From Site-B1 sp963722665 (GTDB taxonomy: Bacteria > Bacteroidota > Bacteroidia > Flavobacteriales > Flavobacteriaceae), in assembly GCA_963722665.1 (NCBI GenBank), contig CAVRNW010000004.1:1-20845 (forward strand): a DNA stretch of 20,845 bases, read 5' to 3'. The notes below the pieces were generated by a model that did no database searches, was not told where the DNA came from, and saw only the letters and a program-made list of their open reading frames with translations. Below are positions 6,570 through 13,352 of this stretch, in pieces. The position numbers were made by a program, and so were the translations under genes. The number at the start of each line of letters is the position of its first letter. The stretch's first letter is position 1.

Positions 6570-8249
6570 ATGAAAAAATTAGTATTCAGCTGCTTAGCAT
6601 TATTCATTAGCACAATGACTTTTGCTCAAGATCTGCCAACAAACCCTGAACCTGGAAAATGTTACGTAAGATGTGTCACACCAGATGTGTGGACAAATCA
6701 AGATGTCACAGTTCAAGTATCTCCTGCTTACAAAAAAATCAAGACAATTCCTGCAACTTATTCAACAGAGAATGAAGTTGTAGTAGTACAATCTACCGGT
6801 CAAGAATTGACTGTAGTTCCTGCAAAATATGAAACTCAAAATTTTGAGGTTGTTGTACAGGAAGCTAGTCAAAAACTTGAAAAAATTCCAGCTTCTACAT
6901 CTTATGAAGAAGAAACTGTGGTTGTTCAGGAAGCAAGCCAAAGATTAGAAGTTATACCTGCTGTTTATGAGACTCAAAATTTTGAAGTTGTTGTACAGCC
7001 TGCTACTCAAAAAGTAGTCGTTGTACCGGCAAAATATGAGACTCAAAATGTTACTGTAGTTGTTCAGGAAGCAAGCCAGCGATTAGAAGTAATTCCAGCT
7101 GTTTGGGGTACTGAAACTTTAACTTACAGGAAAAATGAGTATGGTTCTACTTTAAAAGTAATTCCGGCTAAATTCACTGAAGGATATCAAACTGTTGAGG
7201 TTAAGCCAGCTAGCGCTAAATGGGAAATGAGTGACACTCCTGCAGCAGAATGTGCTTCAAGTGATCCTAACGATTGTAGATACTGGTGTTATAAAAATGT
7301 ACCAGCACAAAATATAACAATCAATACTAAGGAATTAGCTGCAGATGCTCAAGTGATCAAAACACCTGGTTGTGATCAAGCAGGTGGAAGTAGTAGTTCT
7401 GATTGTGGAACTGGAACTTATACGAAAAAAGTTGTTAAAACTCCGGCTACAACTAGAGTAATGGATATTCCTGCTGTAACAAAGACTGTTAAGAAAACAG
7501 TAATGGTTTCACCTCCAACTACGAGAGTTGTAGATGTACCAGCAGTTACAAGCACTATGAAGCGTACCGTAATGGTGACACCTCCAACTACAAGAGTAGT
7601 TGATATTCCTGCGGTAACAAAAACTATTAAAAGAACAGTTATTACACCGGAATCAACAAGAGTAGTTAATATTCCTGCAGTAACAACAACTATGAAGCGT
7701 ACCGTAATGGTAACACCTCCAACTACGAGAGTAATTGAAGTTCCTCAAAAAACAGCTACAATGAAGAAAACTGTATTAGCTTCAGATGCTAGAGTAGATG
7801 AAGTTACAATACCTGCTATTACAAAAACTGTGACTAAAGAAGTATTAACTAAGAAAGGTGGATTAACAACTTGGAAAGAAGTTGATTGTAAGCTAGTAGA
7901 ATATAATGATCTTAATATAAACTGGGATCTTGGATCAGCAACATTAACTAATGCAGCTAAATCTGAAATTGATTCTAAATTATTAACAGTTGTTAAAGAC
8001 GGTGTATCAGTTGAAATTGCTTCTCACACAGATTCTAGAGGTTCTAAAGAAAGTAACAGAGCTTTATCTGAAAGAAGAGCTCAAGCTGTAACTAACTATT
8101 TAATTTCTAAAGGAATAAATTCAAGTAGAATTGTTTCCAATGGTTATGGTGAATCTAGATTAGTTAACAGATGTGCCGATGGTGTATCTTGTACTGAAAT
8201 GGAGCACAGAGCAAACAGAAGAACACAATTTAGAGTGATAAATCAATAA
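6570..8249 (+). CDS. Secreted OmpA-domain protein with 14 copies of a 23-residue repeat
   Basis: A 559-residue envelope protein. MKKLVFSCLALFISTMTFAQ is a signal peptide with the FAQ end common in Bacteroidota. A short segment (PGKCYVRC) leads into eight tandem 23-residue units (residues 37-220). A Cys-containing linker follows (221-299; cysteines at 228, 236, 240, 268, 279), then six more units (300-436, one 22 long). The C-terminal OmpA-like domain (about 447-557) has SHTDSRG...ERRAQAV, with D488 and R503 spaced as in known diaminopimelate-binding OmpA domains, so it should anchor to peptidoglycan. There is no N-terminal barrel; the repeat region with alternating Val/Ile probably forms an extended beta structure in the periplasm or at the outer membrane. 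The gene is monocistronic with its own promoter and terminator. Function unknown; a structural or spacer role is inference. Confidence 0.88.
   Translation: MKKLVFSCLALFISTMTFAQDLPTNPEPGKCYVRCVTPDVWTNQDVTVQVSPAYKKIKTIPATYSTENEVVVVQSTGQELTVVPAKYETQNFEVVVQEASQKLEKIPASTSYEEETVVVQEASQRLEVIPAVYETQNFEVVVQPATQKVVVVPAKYETQNVTVVVQEASQRLEVIPAVWGTETLTYRKNEYGSTLKVIPAKFTEGYQTVEVKPASAKWEMSDTPAAECASSDPNDCRYWCYKNVPAQNITINTKELAADAQVIKTPGCDQAGGSSSSDCGTGTYTKKVVKTPATTRVMDIPAVTKTVKKTVMVSPPTTRVVDVPAVTSTMKRTVMVTPPTTRVVDIPAVTKTIKRTVITPESTRVVNIPAVTTTMKRTVMVTPPTTRVIEVPQKTATMKKTVLASDARVDEVTIPAITKTVTKEVLTKKGGLTTWKEVDCKLVEYNDLNINWDLGSATLTNAAKSEIDSKLLTVVKDGVSVEIASHTDSRGSKESNRALSERRAQAVTNYLISKGINSSRIVSNGYGESRLVNRCADGVSCTEMEHRANRRTQFRVINQ
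6678..7229 (+). repeat. Eight tandem 69-bp coding repeats (23-residue units, array 1)
   Basis: Residues 37-220 divide into eight consecutive units of exactly 23 residues. The consensus is approximately IPAVYETQNFEVVVQEASQ followed by RLEV. Units begin at residues 37, 60, 83, 106, 129, 152, 175 and 198; the first and last two are the most diverged. DNA identity is high between some units, for example the segments coding VVVQEASQRLEVIPAV at about 6921-6965 and 7053-7100, which suggests duplication or recombination. Confidence 0.9.
7467..7877 (+). repeat. Six tandem coding repeats of the same 23-residue family (array 2)
   Basis: Residues 300-436 hold six units beginning at 300, 323, 346, 368, 391 and 414, all 23 residues except the third (22). 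The consensus is approximately IPAVTKTMKRTVMVTPPTT then RVVD. It aligns position by position with array 1 (IPAV, T7, V12, V14, R20), so both arrays come from one unit. The 43-base segments at 7556-7598 and 7691-7733 differ at only two bases, two units (135 bases) apart. Confidence 0.88.
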
Positions 8250-8272
8250 TATTTTTGATTTAACTGAATAAT

Positions 8273-8303
8273 AAAAAAGGAAGCAATTTGCTTCCTTTTT
8301 TTT
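8273..8303. terminator. Bidirectional intrinsic terminator between OmpA-repeat gene and ybaB
   Basis: AAAAAA (8273-8278), GGAAGCA (8279-8285), loop ATT, TGCTTCC (8289-8295), then eight T. It is symmetrical and lies between two convergent genes. The arms AAAAAAGGAAGC / GCTTCCTTTTTTT are the same as in the terminator at 608-638. Confidence 0.88.
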
Positions 8304-8306
8304 GTT

Positions 8307-8630
8307 CTATTTAAACAGATCCAATCCTGGAATATCAGGCATTCCTTCTTTGGCAACAGCAGCCAATTCAGTTTCATTTATTGTTGTAGCCTTAGCAATA
8401 GCTTTATTCAAAGTTACAATTAAATAATCCTCCAACTGTTCCTTATTACCAAGCAGGTCATCAGCAATATCTAGAGATTTAATTTCTCTATTGGCCGTTA
8501 AAGTAATTTTTAACTTACCGTCACTGCTCTGATCATCAATTAGAACAGTATCCAGCCTTTTTTTAGTTTCTTCAACTTTCTTTTGGGTTTCTTTTAGTTT
8601 ACCCATCATTCCCATAAGGTCTCCAAACAT
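8307..8630 (-). CDS. ybaB: YbaB/EbfC family nucleoid-associated protein
   Basis: A 107-residue cytoplasmic DNA-binding protein. The N-terminus MFGDLMGMMGKLKETQKKVEETKKRL is the methionine-rich start plus long charged helix of the family. DGKLKITLTANREIKSLDI is the central beta strand pair, and the C-terminal helices end in a GMPDIPGLDLF tail. The length is usual (about 100-110). Members form dimers that bind DNA with little specificity and are linked to nucleoid structure and gene expression. In many bacteria ybaB lies beside dnaX and recR; here it stands alone, facing the OmpA-repeat gene and divergent from the S9 peptidase. It has a well-formed promoter. Confidence 0.93.
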   Translation of the reverse strand: MFGDLMGMMGKLKETQKKVEETKKRLDTVLIDDQSSDGKLKITLTANREIKSLDIADDLLGNKEQLEDYLIVTLNKAIAKATTINETELAAVAKEGMPDIPGLDLFK

Positions 8631-8655
8631 AATTTATAAGTTTATAATTCATCAA

Positions 8656-8684
8656 CAAAACTATTAAATTTTATACTTTTACAA
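8656..8684 (-). promoter_or_regulatory. Promoter of ybaB
   Basis: On the minus strand TTG (8684-8682), 18 bases, then TAGTTTTG (8663-8656). This is the best complete match in the window to the Bacteroidota -33/-7 consensus. The -7 box lies 25 bases upstream of the ybaB ATG at 8630. Confidence 0.7.
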
Positions 8685-8715
8685 CTTCTATTCAAATAAA
8701 TTAATCAGACTTCAG

Positions 8716-10776
8716 TTGAATAAAAAGGTAAAGGTTCCCATTGCAAAGAAGATCCCACAGAAATTAATTATTCATGGTGATGAAAGAATTGACAATTATT
8801 TTTGGCTGAAAGAAAAGGATAATAAAGAAGTCATTGACTACCTAAAAGCGGAAAATAATTACACAAATGAAGTCATGAGACATACCAAAAAGTTTCAGAA
8901 AGACTTATTTGAAGAAATGAAAAGCCGAATCAAGGAAGACGACAGGTCCGTTCCGTATAAGCTAAATGGTTACTGGTATATAACAAAATATAAAAAGGGA
9001 AATGATTACCCTATATACACAAGAAAAAAGGGTTCTTTAAGGGCTAAAGAAGAATTGTTATTTGATTGTAATGTAATGTCCAAAGGTCATTCCTATTTTA
9101 AATTAGGCGGAATTAGCATAAGTCCGGACAATACTTTGGCGTGTTTTTCAGTGGATACAGTAAGTAGAAGACAATATAACTTGAAGATTAAGAACCTACT
9201 AACCGGAAAGATATATGACGAGGAAATATTGAATACAACAGGGATTTCAACCTGGGCTAATGATAATAGGACTTTGTTCTACAGCAGAAAAGATGAGCTT
9301 ACATTAAGATCTGACAAGATCTATAAACATCATTTTGGCGAAGATGGAAAAGAGGATACAATGGTTTTTCATGAAACGGATGATACTTTTAACACTTTTG
9401 TTTATAAATCAAAGTCAAGAAAATTCTTGGTTATCGGGTCAAATAGCACACTGACTTCTGAATACAGAATTTTACCATCTGATGATCCGGATGGGCAGTT
9501 TAAATTATTCCAGCCCAGAGAAAGAAAACTTGAATATTCCATATCTAATTATAACGGATTTTTTTATATCCTAACAAATAAAGATGGTGCGACCAATTTT
9601 AAAGTAATGAAGACGCCCGAAGATAAAACGTCCATTGAAAATTGGGTGGATGTCATTCCACATAGAAAAGATGTATTGTTGGAAGACATAGAAATTTTTA
9701 AAGACTATTTGGTTTTAAGTGAAAGGAAAAACGGTTTAACCCAAATAAGAATTTTAAGTTGGGACAAAACACAAGACTACTACATACCTTTTCAAAGTGA
9801 AACCTATACTGCGCATATTGGTAATAATCCGGAATTTGATAACGATGTGCTTAGATTTAGCTATAATTCCTTGACCAACCCTAGTGCGGTCATTGACTTT
9901 AATTTTAAATCAAGAACAAAAATTGTCAAGAAAGAACAAAAAGTCCTTGATAAGAATTTCAAAAAAGAAAATTATCATTCAAAAAGAATATGGGCTAAGG
10001 CAAAGGATGGTAAGAATATCCCAATTTCCATGGTTTATAGGAACACCATCAAACTAGACGGTACTAATCCATTACTACTTTATGCCTATGGTTCATATGG
10101 GTCGACGGTCGATCCTTATTTTTCGTCCATAAGGTTAAGTCTTTTAGATCGCGGATTTATTTTTGCTATAGCACATGTCAGAGGTGGAGAATATCTTGGA
10201 AGAGAATGGTATGAAACCGGTAAATTGAATTTAAAGAAGAATACGTTCAATGATTTTATTGATTGTTCTAAATATTTAATCAAAGAAAAGTATACGTCCA
10301 GTAATCATTTATATGCTTCAGGTGGTTCGGCCGGAGGATTGTTGATGGGTGTCATAATTAATGAAGCCTCCCATTTGTATAATGGCATTATTGCGGCTGT
10401 TCCCTTTGTAGATGTAGTAACAACAATGTTAGACGAAAGTATTCCATTGACAACCGGGGAGTACGATGAATGGGGAAATCCGAATAATACAGAAGACTAT
10501 CTCTACATAAAATCATATTCTCCATATGACAATGTTAAAAAACAAAATTATACGAACCTATTGGTGACAACAGGTCTTCATGATTCTCAGGTACAATATT
10601 GGGAACCAGCCAAATGGGTGGCTAAGCTTAGAGAACTGAAAACCGATTCTAATAAATTAGTATTTAATATTGACATGAATACAGGCCATGGAGGTGCCTC
10701 AGGTAGATTTGAAAGCTTAAAAGAGGTAGCTTTAGAATATGCATTTTTGTTAGACTTGGAGGGAATTAGGGAATAA
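8716..10776 (+). CDS. S9A prolyl-oligopeptidase family peptidase, oligopeptidase B-like
   Basis: A 686-residue serine peptidase. An N-terminal cap and seven-bladed propeller (about 70-410) precede an alpha/beta-hydrolase domain. The catalytic triad is S538 (ASGGSAGGLLMG), D623 (TGLHDSQVQYWEP) and H658 (NTGHGGASGRF). AHVRGGEYLGREWYETGKL and TTGEYDEWGNP are signature regions of oligopeptidase B, and the acidic residues in the latter fit cleavage after Arg or Lys of short peptides. No signal peptide is visible, so it is probably cytoplasmic. The start is a TTG: no ATG or GTG occurs upstream in frame before a stop at 8665, and the next Met is residue 54, inside a conserved region (GDERIDNYFWL lies before it). 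Flanking genes give no functional hint. Confidence 0.92.
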   Translation: MNKKVKVPIAKKIPQKLIIHGDERIDNYFWLKEKDNKEVIDYLKAENNYTNEVMRHTKKFQKDLFEEMKSRIKEDDRSVPYKLNGYWYITKYKKGNDYPIYTRKKGSLRAKEELLFDCNVMSKGHSYFKLGGISISPDNTLACFSVDTVSRRQYNLKIKNLLTGKIYDEEILNTTGISTWANDNRTLFYSRKDELTLRSDKIYKHHFGEDGKEDTMVFHETDDTFNTFVYKSKSRKFLVIGSNSTLTSEYRILPSDDPDGQFKLFQPRERKLEYSISNYNGFFYILTNKDGATNFKVMKTPEDKTSIENWVDVIPHRKDVLLEDIEIFKDYLVLSERKNGLTQIRILSWDKTQDYYIPFQSETYTAHIGNNPEFDNDVLRFSYNSLTNPSAVIDFNFKSRTKIVKKEQKVLDKNFKKENYHSKRIWAKAKDGKNIPISMVYRNTIKLDGTNPLLLYAYGSYGSTVDPYFSSIRLSLLDRGFIFAIAHVRGGEYLGREWYETGKLNLKKNTFNDFIDCSKYLIKEKYTSSNHLYASGGSAGGLLMGVIINEASHLYNGIIAAVPFVDVVTTMLDESIPLTTGEYDEWGNPNNTEDYLYIKSYSPYDNVKKQNYTNLLVTTGLHDSQVQYWEPAKWVAKLRELKTDSNKLVFNIDMNTGHGGASGRFESLKEVALEYAFLLDLEGIRE

Positions 10777-10790
10777 TAAAAAAAAATCCT

Positions 10791-10798
10791 TATTTTTG
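10791..10798 (+). promoter_or_regulatory. -7 promoter element of the cysteine-synthase-like gene
   Basis: TATTTTTG matches TAnnTTTG exactly and lies 14 bases after the S9 peptidase stop codon and 54 bases before the ATG at 10853. No convincing -33 TTG is present. Confidence 0.5.
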
Positions 10799-10852
10799 CC
10801 AAGTTTTTAGGTTACAGTTTACTTAAATTAGAATGGCTCTTAAATAGCATTT

Positions 10853-11893
10853 ATGGAACAAAACCCAAAAGTATTAAATAGTGTGTTGGACCTTATAGGA
10901 AATACTCCACTAATAAAACTTAATACTATTACTAAGAACTTTAAAGGTAATTACTTTAGCAAAGTAGAAGCTTTTAATCCAGGACACTCCTCAAAAGATA
11001 GAATAGCTCTATATATTATTGAAGAAGCAGAAAGACAGGGAATTTTAAAACCTGGGGATACCATTATTGAAACAACATCAGGCAATACCGGTTTTAGTAT
11101 TGCAATGGTAAGTATCATAAAGGGATATCACTGTATTTTGGCAGTTTCTTCAAAATCTTCAGCAGATAAGATTGATATGCTTAAGACTATGGGAGCTAAA
11201 GTATATGTATGTCCCGCACATGTTAGTGCAGATGACCCTAGGTCTTATTATGAGGTTGCCAAACGTCTTCATGACGAAATAAAGGGATCAGTTTATATTA
11301 ATCAATATTTCAATGAATTGAATATTGATGCCCATTATAAAACGACAGGTCCAGAAATATGGGATCAAACAGATGGTAAAATTACCCATTTGGTTGCATG
11401 TAGTGGTACAGGTGGTACAATATCAGGAATAGCAAGGTATTTAAAAGAACAAAACCCTGAAGTTAAGATCGTTGGAGTAGATGCTTACGGTTCTGTTATT
11501 AAGAAATACCATGAAACTCATGAGTTTGATGAAAAAGAAGTTTATCCATATAGAATCGAGGGTTTAGGTAAAAACCTGATTCCAACCGCAACAGATTTTG
11601 ATGTCATTGATCTTTTTGTAAAGGTTAGTGATGAAGAAAGTGCTCATACTGCAAGAGAAATAGCAAAAACTGAAGGTCAATTTGTCGGTTATACTTCAGG
11701 TGCGGCAATGCAGGCTGTTAAACAATTAAATGAAGAGGGAGAGTTTAAGGAGACTGATAATGTTGTTATAGTTTTTCCAGATCACGGGTCAAGATATATG
11801 AGTAAGGTCTACAGTGATAAATGGATGACCGAACAAGGCTTTTTTGACAGTGTTAAAACAGAAGCAGCCGAAAGCATTGAATATATAAAATAA
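10853..11893 (+). CDS. Cysteine-synthase/CBS-family PLP enzyme, candidate cysteate synthase
   Basis: A 346-residue fold-type II PLP enzyme. The Schiff-base lysine is K48 in NPGHSSKDRIA. The substrate loop is TSGNTG (75-80), the phosphate loop is SGTGGT (184-189), and YRIEGLGKNLIP (233-244) resembles the YEGIG region of cystathionine beta-synthase. It has no C-terminal CBS domains. The family exchanges the beta substituent of serine derivatives for a sulfur nucleophile, so cysteine synthase or cystathionine beta-synthase activity is possible. Its position 153 bases upstream of an alpha-oxoamine synthase of the cysteate-acyltransferase type suggests it instead makes cysteate (sulfite as nucleophile) for sulfonolipids; that is inference from context. 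PDHGSRYMSK near the C-terminus differs from the PDSGERY of standard cysteine synthases. It has its own promoter and terminator. Confidence 0.85.
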   Translation: MEQNPKVLNSVLDLIGNTPLIKLNTITKNFKGNYFSKVEAFNPGHSSKDRIALYIIEEAERQGILKPGDTIIETTSGNTGFSIAMVSIIKGYHCILAVSSKSSADKIDMLKTMGAKVYVCPAHVSADDPRSYYEVAKRLHDEIKGSVYINQYFNELNIDAHYKTTGPEIWDQTDGKITHLVACSGTGGTISGIARYLKEQNPEVKIVGVDAYGSVIKKYHETHEFDEKEVYPYRIEGLGKNLIPTATDFDVIDLFVKVSDEESAHTAREIAKTEGQFVGYTSGAAMQAVKQLNEEGEFKETDNVVIVFPDHGSRYMSKVYSDKWMTEQGFFDSVKTEAAESIEYIK

Positions 11894-11914
11894 ACTAATG
11901 GCCAAATTATAATG

Positions 11915-11950
11915 AAAATGGTAATTAATGTAAAATTAGTTACCATTTTT
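11915..11950 (+). terminator. Intrinsic terminator after the cysteine-synthase-like gene
   Basis: A 15-bp stem, AAAATGGTAATTAAT (11915-11929) with ATTAGTTACCATTTT (11935-11949), contains one G-T wobble. It has a 5-base loop (GTAAA) and a T-run. It is AT-rich but long, and separates this gene from the next PLP enzyme. Confidence 0.7.
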
Positions 11951-12010
11951 ATATTTTGATTGGTAAGAAAGAGGACAGAAAAAATATTATGTCATCATAA
12001 TATAAATCAT

Positions 12011-12018
12011 TAATTTTG
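12011..12018 (+). promoter_or_regulatory. -7 promoter element of the alpha-oxoamine synthase gene
   Basis: TAATTTTG matches TAnnTTTG exactly, 28 bases before the ATG at 12047. No clear -33 box. Together with the terminator at 11915-11950 it makes this gene a separate transcription unit from the PLP gene upstream. Confidence 0.55.
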
Positions 12019-12046
12019 TTGCACTAACTAAGAACTAAATTTTTTG

Positions 12047-13306
12047 ATGAAGGATTTATTCGAAAAAATCTATAAGGACAAAGGTCCTTTAGGAAAATGG
12101 GCGTCACATGCTGAAGGCTATTTTGTATTTCCCAAACTGGAAGGTGAAATTTCAAATAGAATGAAATTTCAAGGAAAGGATGTAATCACTTGGAGTATAA
12201 ATGATTATTTGGGATTGGCAAACCATCCGGAGGTAAGAAAAGTTGATGCTGAAGCTGCAAAACAATATGGGTCTGCCTATCCAATGGGAGCCAGAATGAT
12301 GTCCGGGCATACAGACCTACATGAAAAGCTGCAATCTGAATTGGCTGCCTTTGTGGATAAAGAAGCTGCATATCTATTAAATTTTGGCTATCAAGGTATT
12401 TTATCAACTATAGACGCATTAGTGGCTAAAGATGATATAATTGTCTATGATGTTGATGCTCATGCCTGTATTATTGATGGCGTTAGACTGCATATGGGTA
12501 AGCGATTTACTTATAAGCATAATGATATTGAAAGTTTAGAAAAGAACCTTGAAAGAGCCACAAAAATGGCACAGCAAACAGGTGGAGGTATTCTTGTGAT
12601 TTCCGAGGGTGTTTTTGGTATGCGAGGAGAACAAGGCAGATTAAAGGAAATTGTAGATCTAAAGAATAAATATAATTTTAGGTTTTTGGTAGATGATGCT
12701 CATGGATTTGGAACTTTAGGTAAAACAGGAGCGGGAGCAGGAGAAGAACAGGGCGTTCAAGATGGAATAGATGTTTACTTTGCTACTTTTGCAAAGTCGA
12801 TGGCAAGTACCGGCGCTTTTATTGCAGCAGATCAGGAAATAATAGATTACTTGAAGTATAATTTAAGATCTCAAATGTTTGCAAAATCATTGCAAATGCA
12901 GTTAGTAGTTGGGGCATTGAAACGTTTGGAAATGTTAAAAACAATGCCGGAACTTAAAGAAAAACTATGGGAGAATGTGAATGCGTTACAATCTGGATTA
13001 AAAAAACGTGGCTTTGATATTGGAACCACACAAAGTTGCGTGACACCTGTATATTTAAAAGGAAGCATTCCTGAGGCCATGTCTCTGGTAAAGGATTTAA
13101 GAGAAAATTATGGCATATTCTGTTCAATAGTAGTTTACCCCGTAATTCCTAAAGGATTAATTTTATTACGATTAATTCCAACAGCTACACATACTTTGGA
13201 AGATGTGACCGAAACTCTAAATGCCTTTGATGCTATTAGGGATAGGTTGAATAATGGAACTTACAAGCGTTTGTCAGCGGCTGTTATTGCGGCAATGGGT
13301 GAATAA
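12047..13306 (+). CDS. Alpha-oxoamine synthase, probable cysteate C-fatty-acyltransferase (sulfonolipid synthesis)
   Basis: A 419-residue fold-type I PLP enzyme of the family containing serine palmitoyltransferase, KBL and BioF. The ATG at 12047 is chosen over the TTG directly before it. Seen are the stacking His H139 (DVDAHACIIDG), the PLP-nitrogen Asp D216 with H219 (FLVDDAHGFG), and the Schiff-base lysine K250 (TFAKSMASTGAFIA). Such enzymes condense an amino acid with an acyl thioester and release CO2. As far as I can recall, it is very similar to the Flavobacterium johnsoniae enzyme reported to acylate cysteate, the first step to capnine and sulfonolipids, which are needed for efficient gliding there. 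The other option is a serine palmitoyltransferase for sphingolipids. The candidate cysteate synthase upstream favours the first. Cytoplasmic or membrane-associated. Confidence 0.85.
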   Translation: MKDLFEKIYKDKGPLGKWASHAEGYFVFPKLEGEISNRMKFQGKDVITWSINDYLGLANHPEVRKVDAEAAKQYGSAYPMGARMMSGHTDLHEKLQSELAAFVDKEAAYLLNFGYQGILSTIDALVAKDDIIVYDVDAHACIIDGVRLHMGKRFTYKHNDIESLEKNLERATKMAQQTGGGILVISEGVFGMRGEQGRLKEIVDLKNKYNFRFLVDDAHGFGTLGKTGAGAGEEQGVQDGIDVYFATFAKSMASTGAFIAADQEIIDYLKYNLRSQMFAKSLQMQLVVGALKRLEMLKTMPELKEKLWENVNALQSGLKKRGFDIGTTQSCVTPVYLKGSIPEAMSLVKDLRENYGIFCSIVVYPVIPKGLILLRLIPTATHTLEDVTETLNAFDAIRDRLNNGTYKRLSAAVIAAMGE

Positions 13307-13327
13307 TTAGATGATATAATATAAATC

Positions 13328-13352
13328 AAGCCACTTTTATGTGGCTTTTTTT
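13328..13352 (+). terminator. Intrinsic terminator after the alpha-oxoamine synthase gene
   Basis: AAGCCAC (13328-13334), loop TTTTAT, GTGGCTT (13341-13347), then five more T. The T-run overlaps the stop codon of the convergent GNAT-fold gene. In the minus direction the sequence after the stem (GATTTAT) is poor in T, so it acts mainly on the plus strand. Confidence 0.8.

Noticed and set aside
6678..7877. Regular direct repeats that could be read as a CRISPR array or a non-coding satellite
   Set aside because: The period is 69 bases, always in frame, with coding constraint, no unique spacers, and no cas genes nearby.
10587..10802. Minus-strand open frame overlapping the end of the S9 peptidase gene
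   Set aside because: It is antisense to the catalytic His region of a conserved enzyme and has low-complexity composition.
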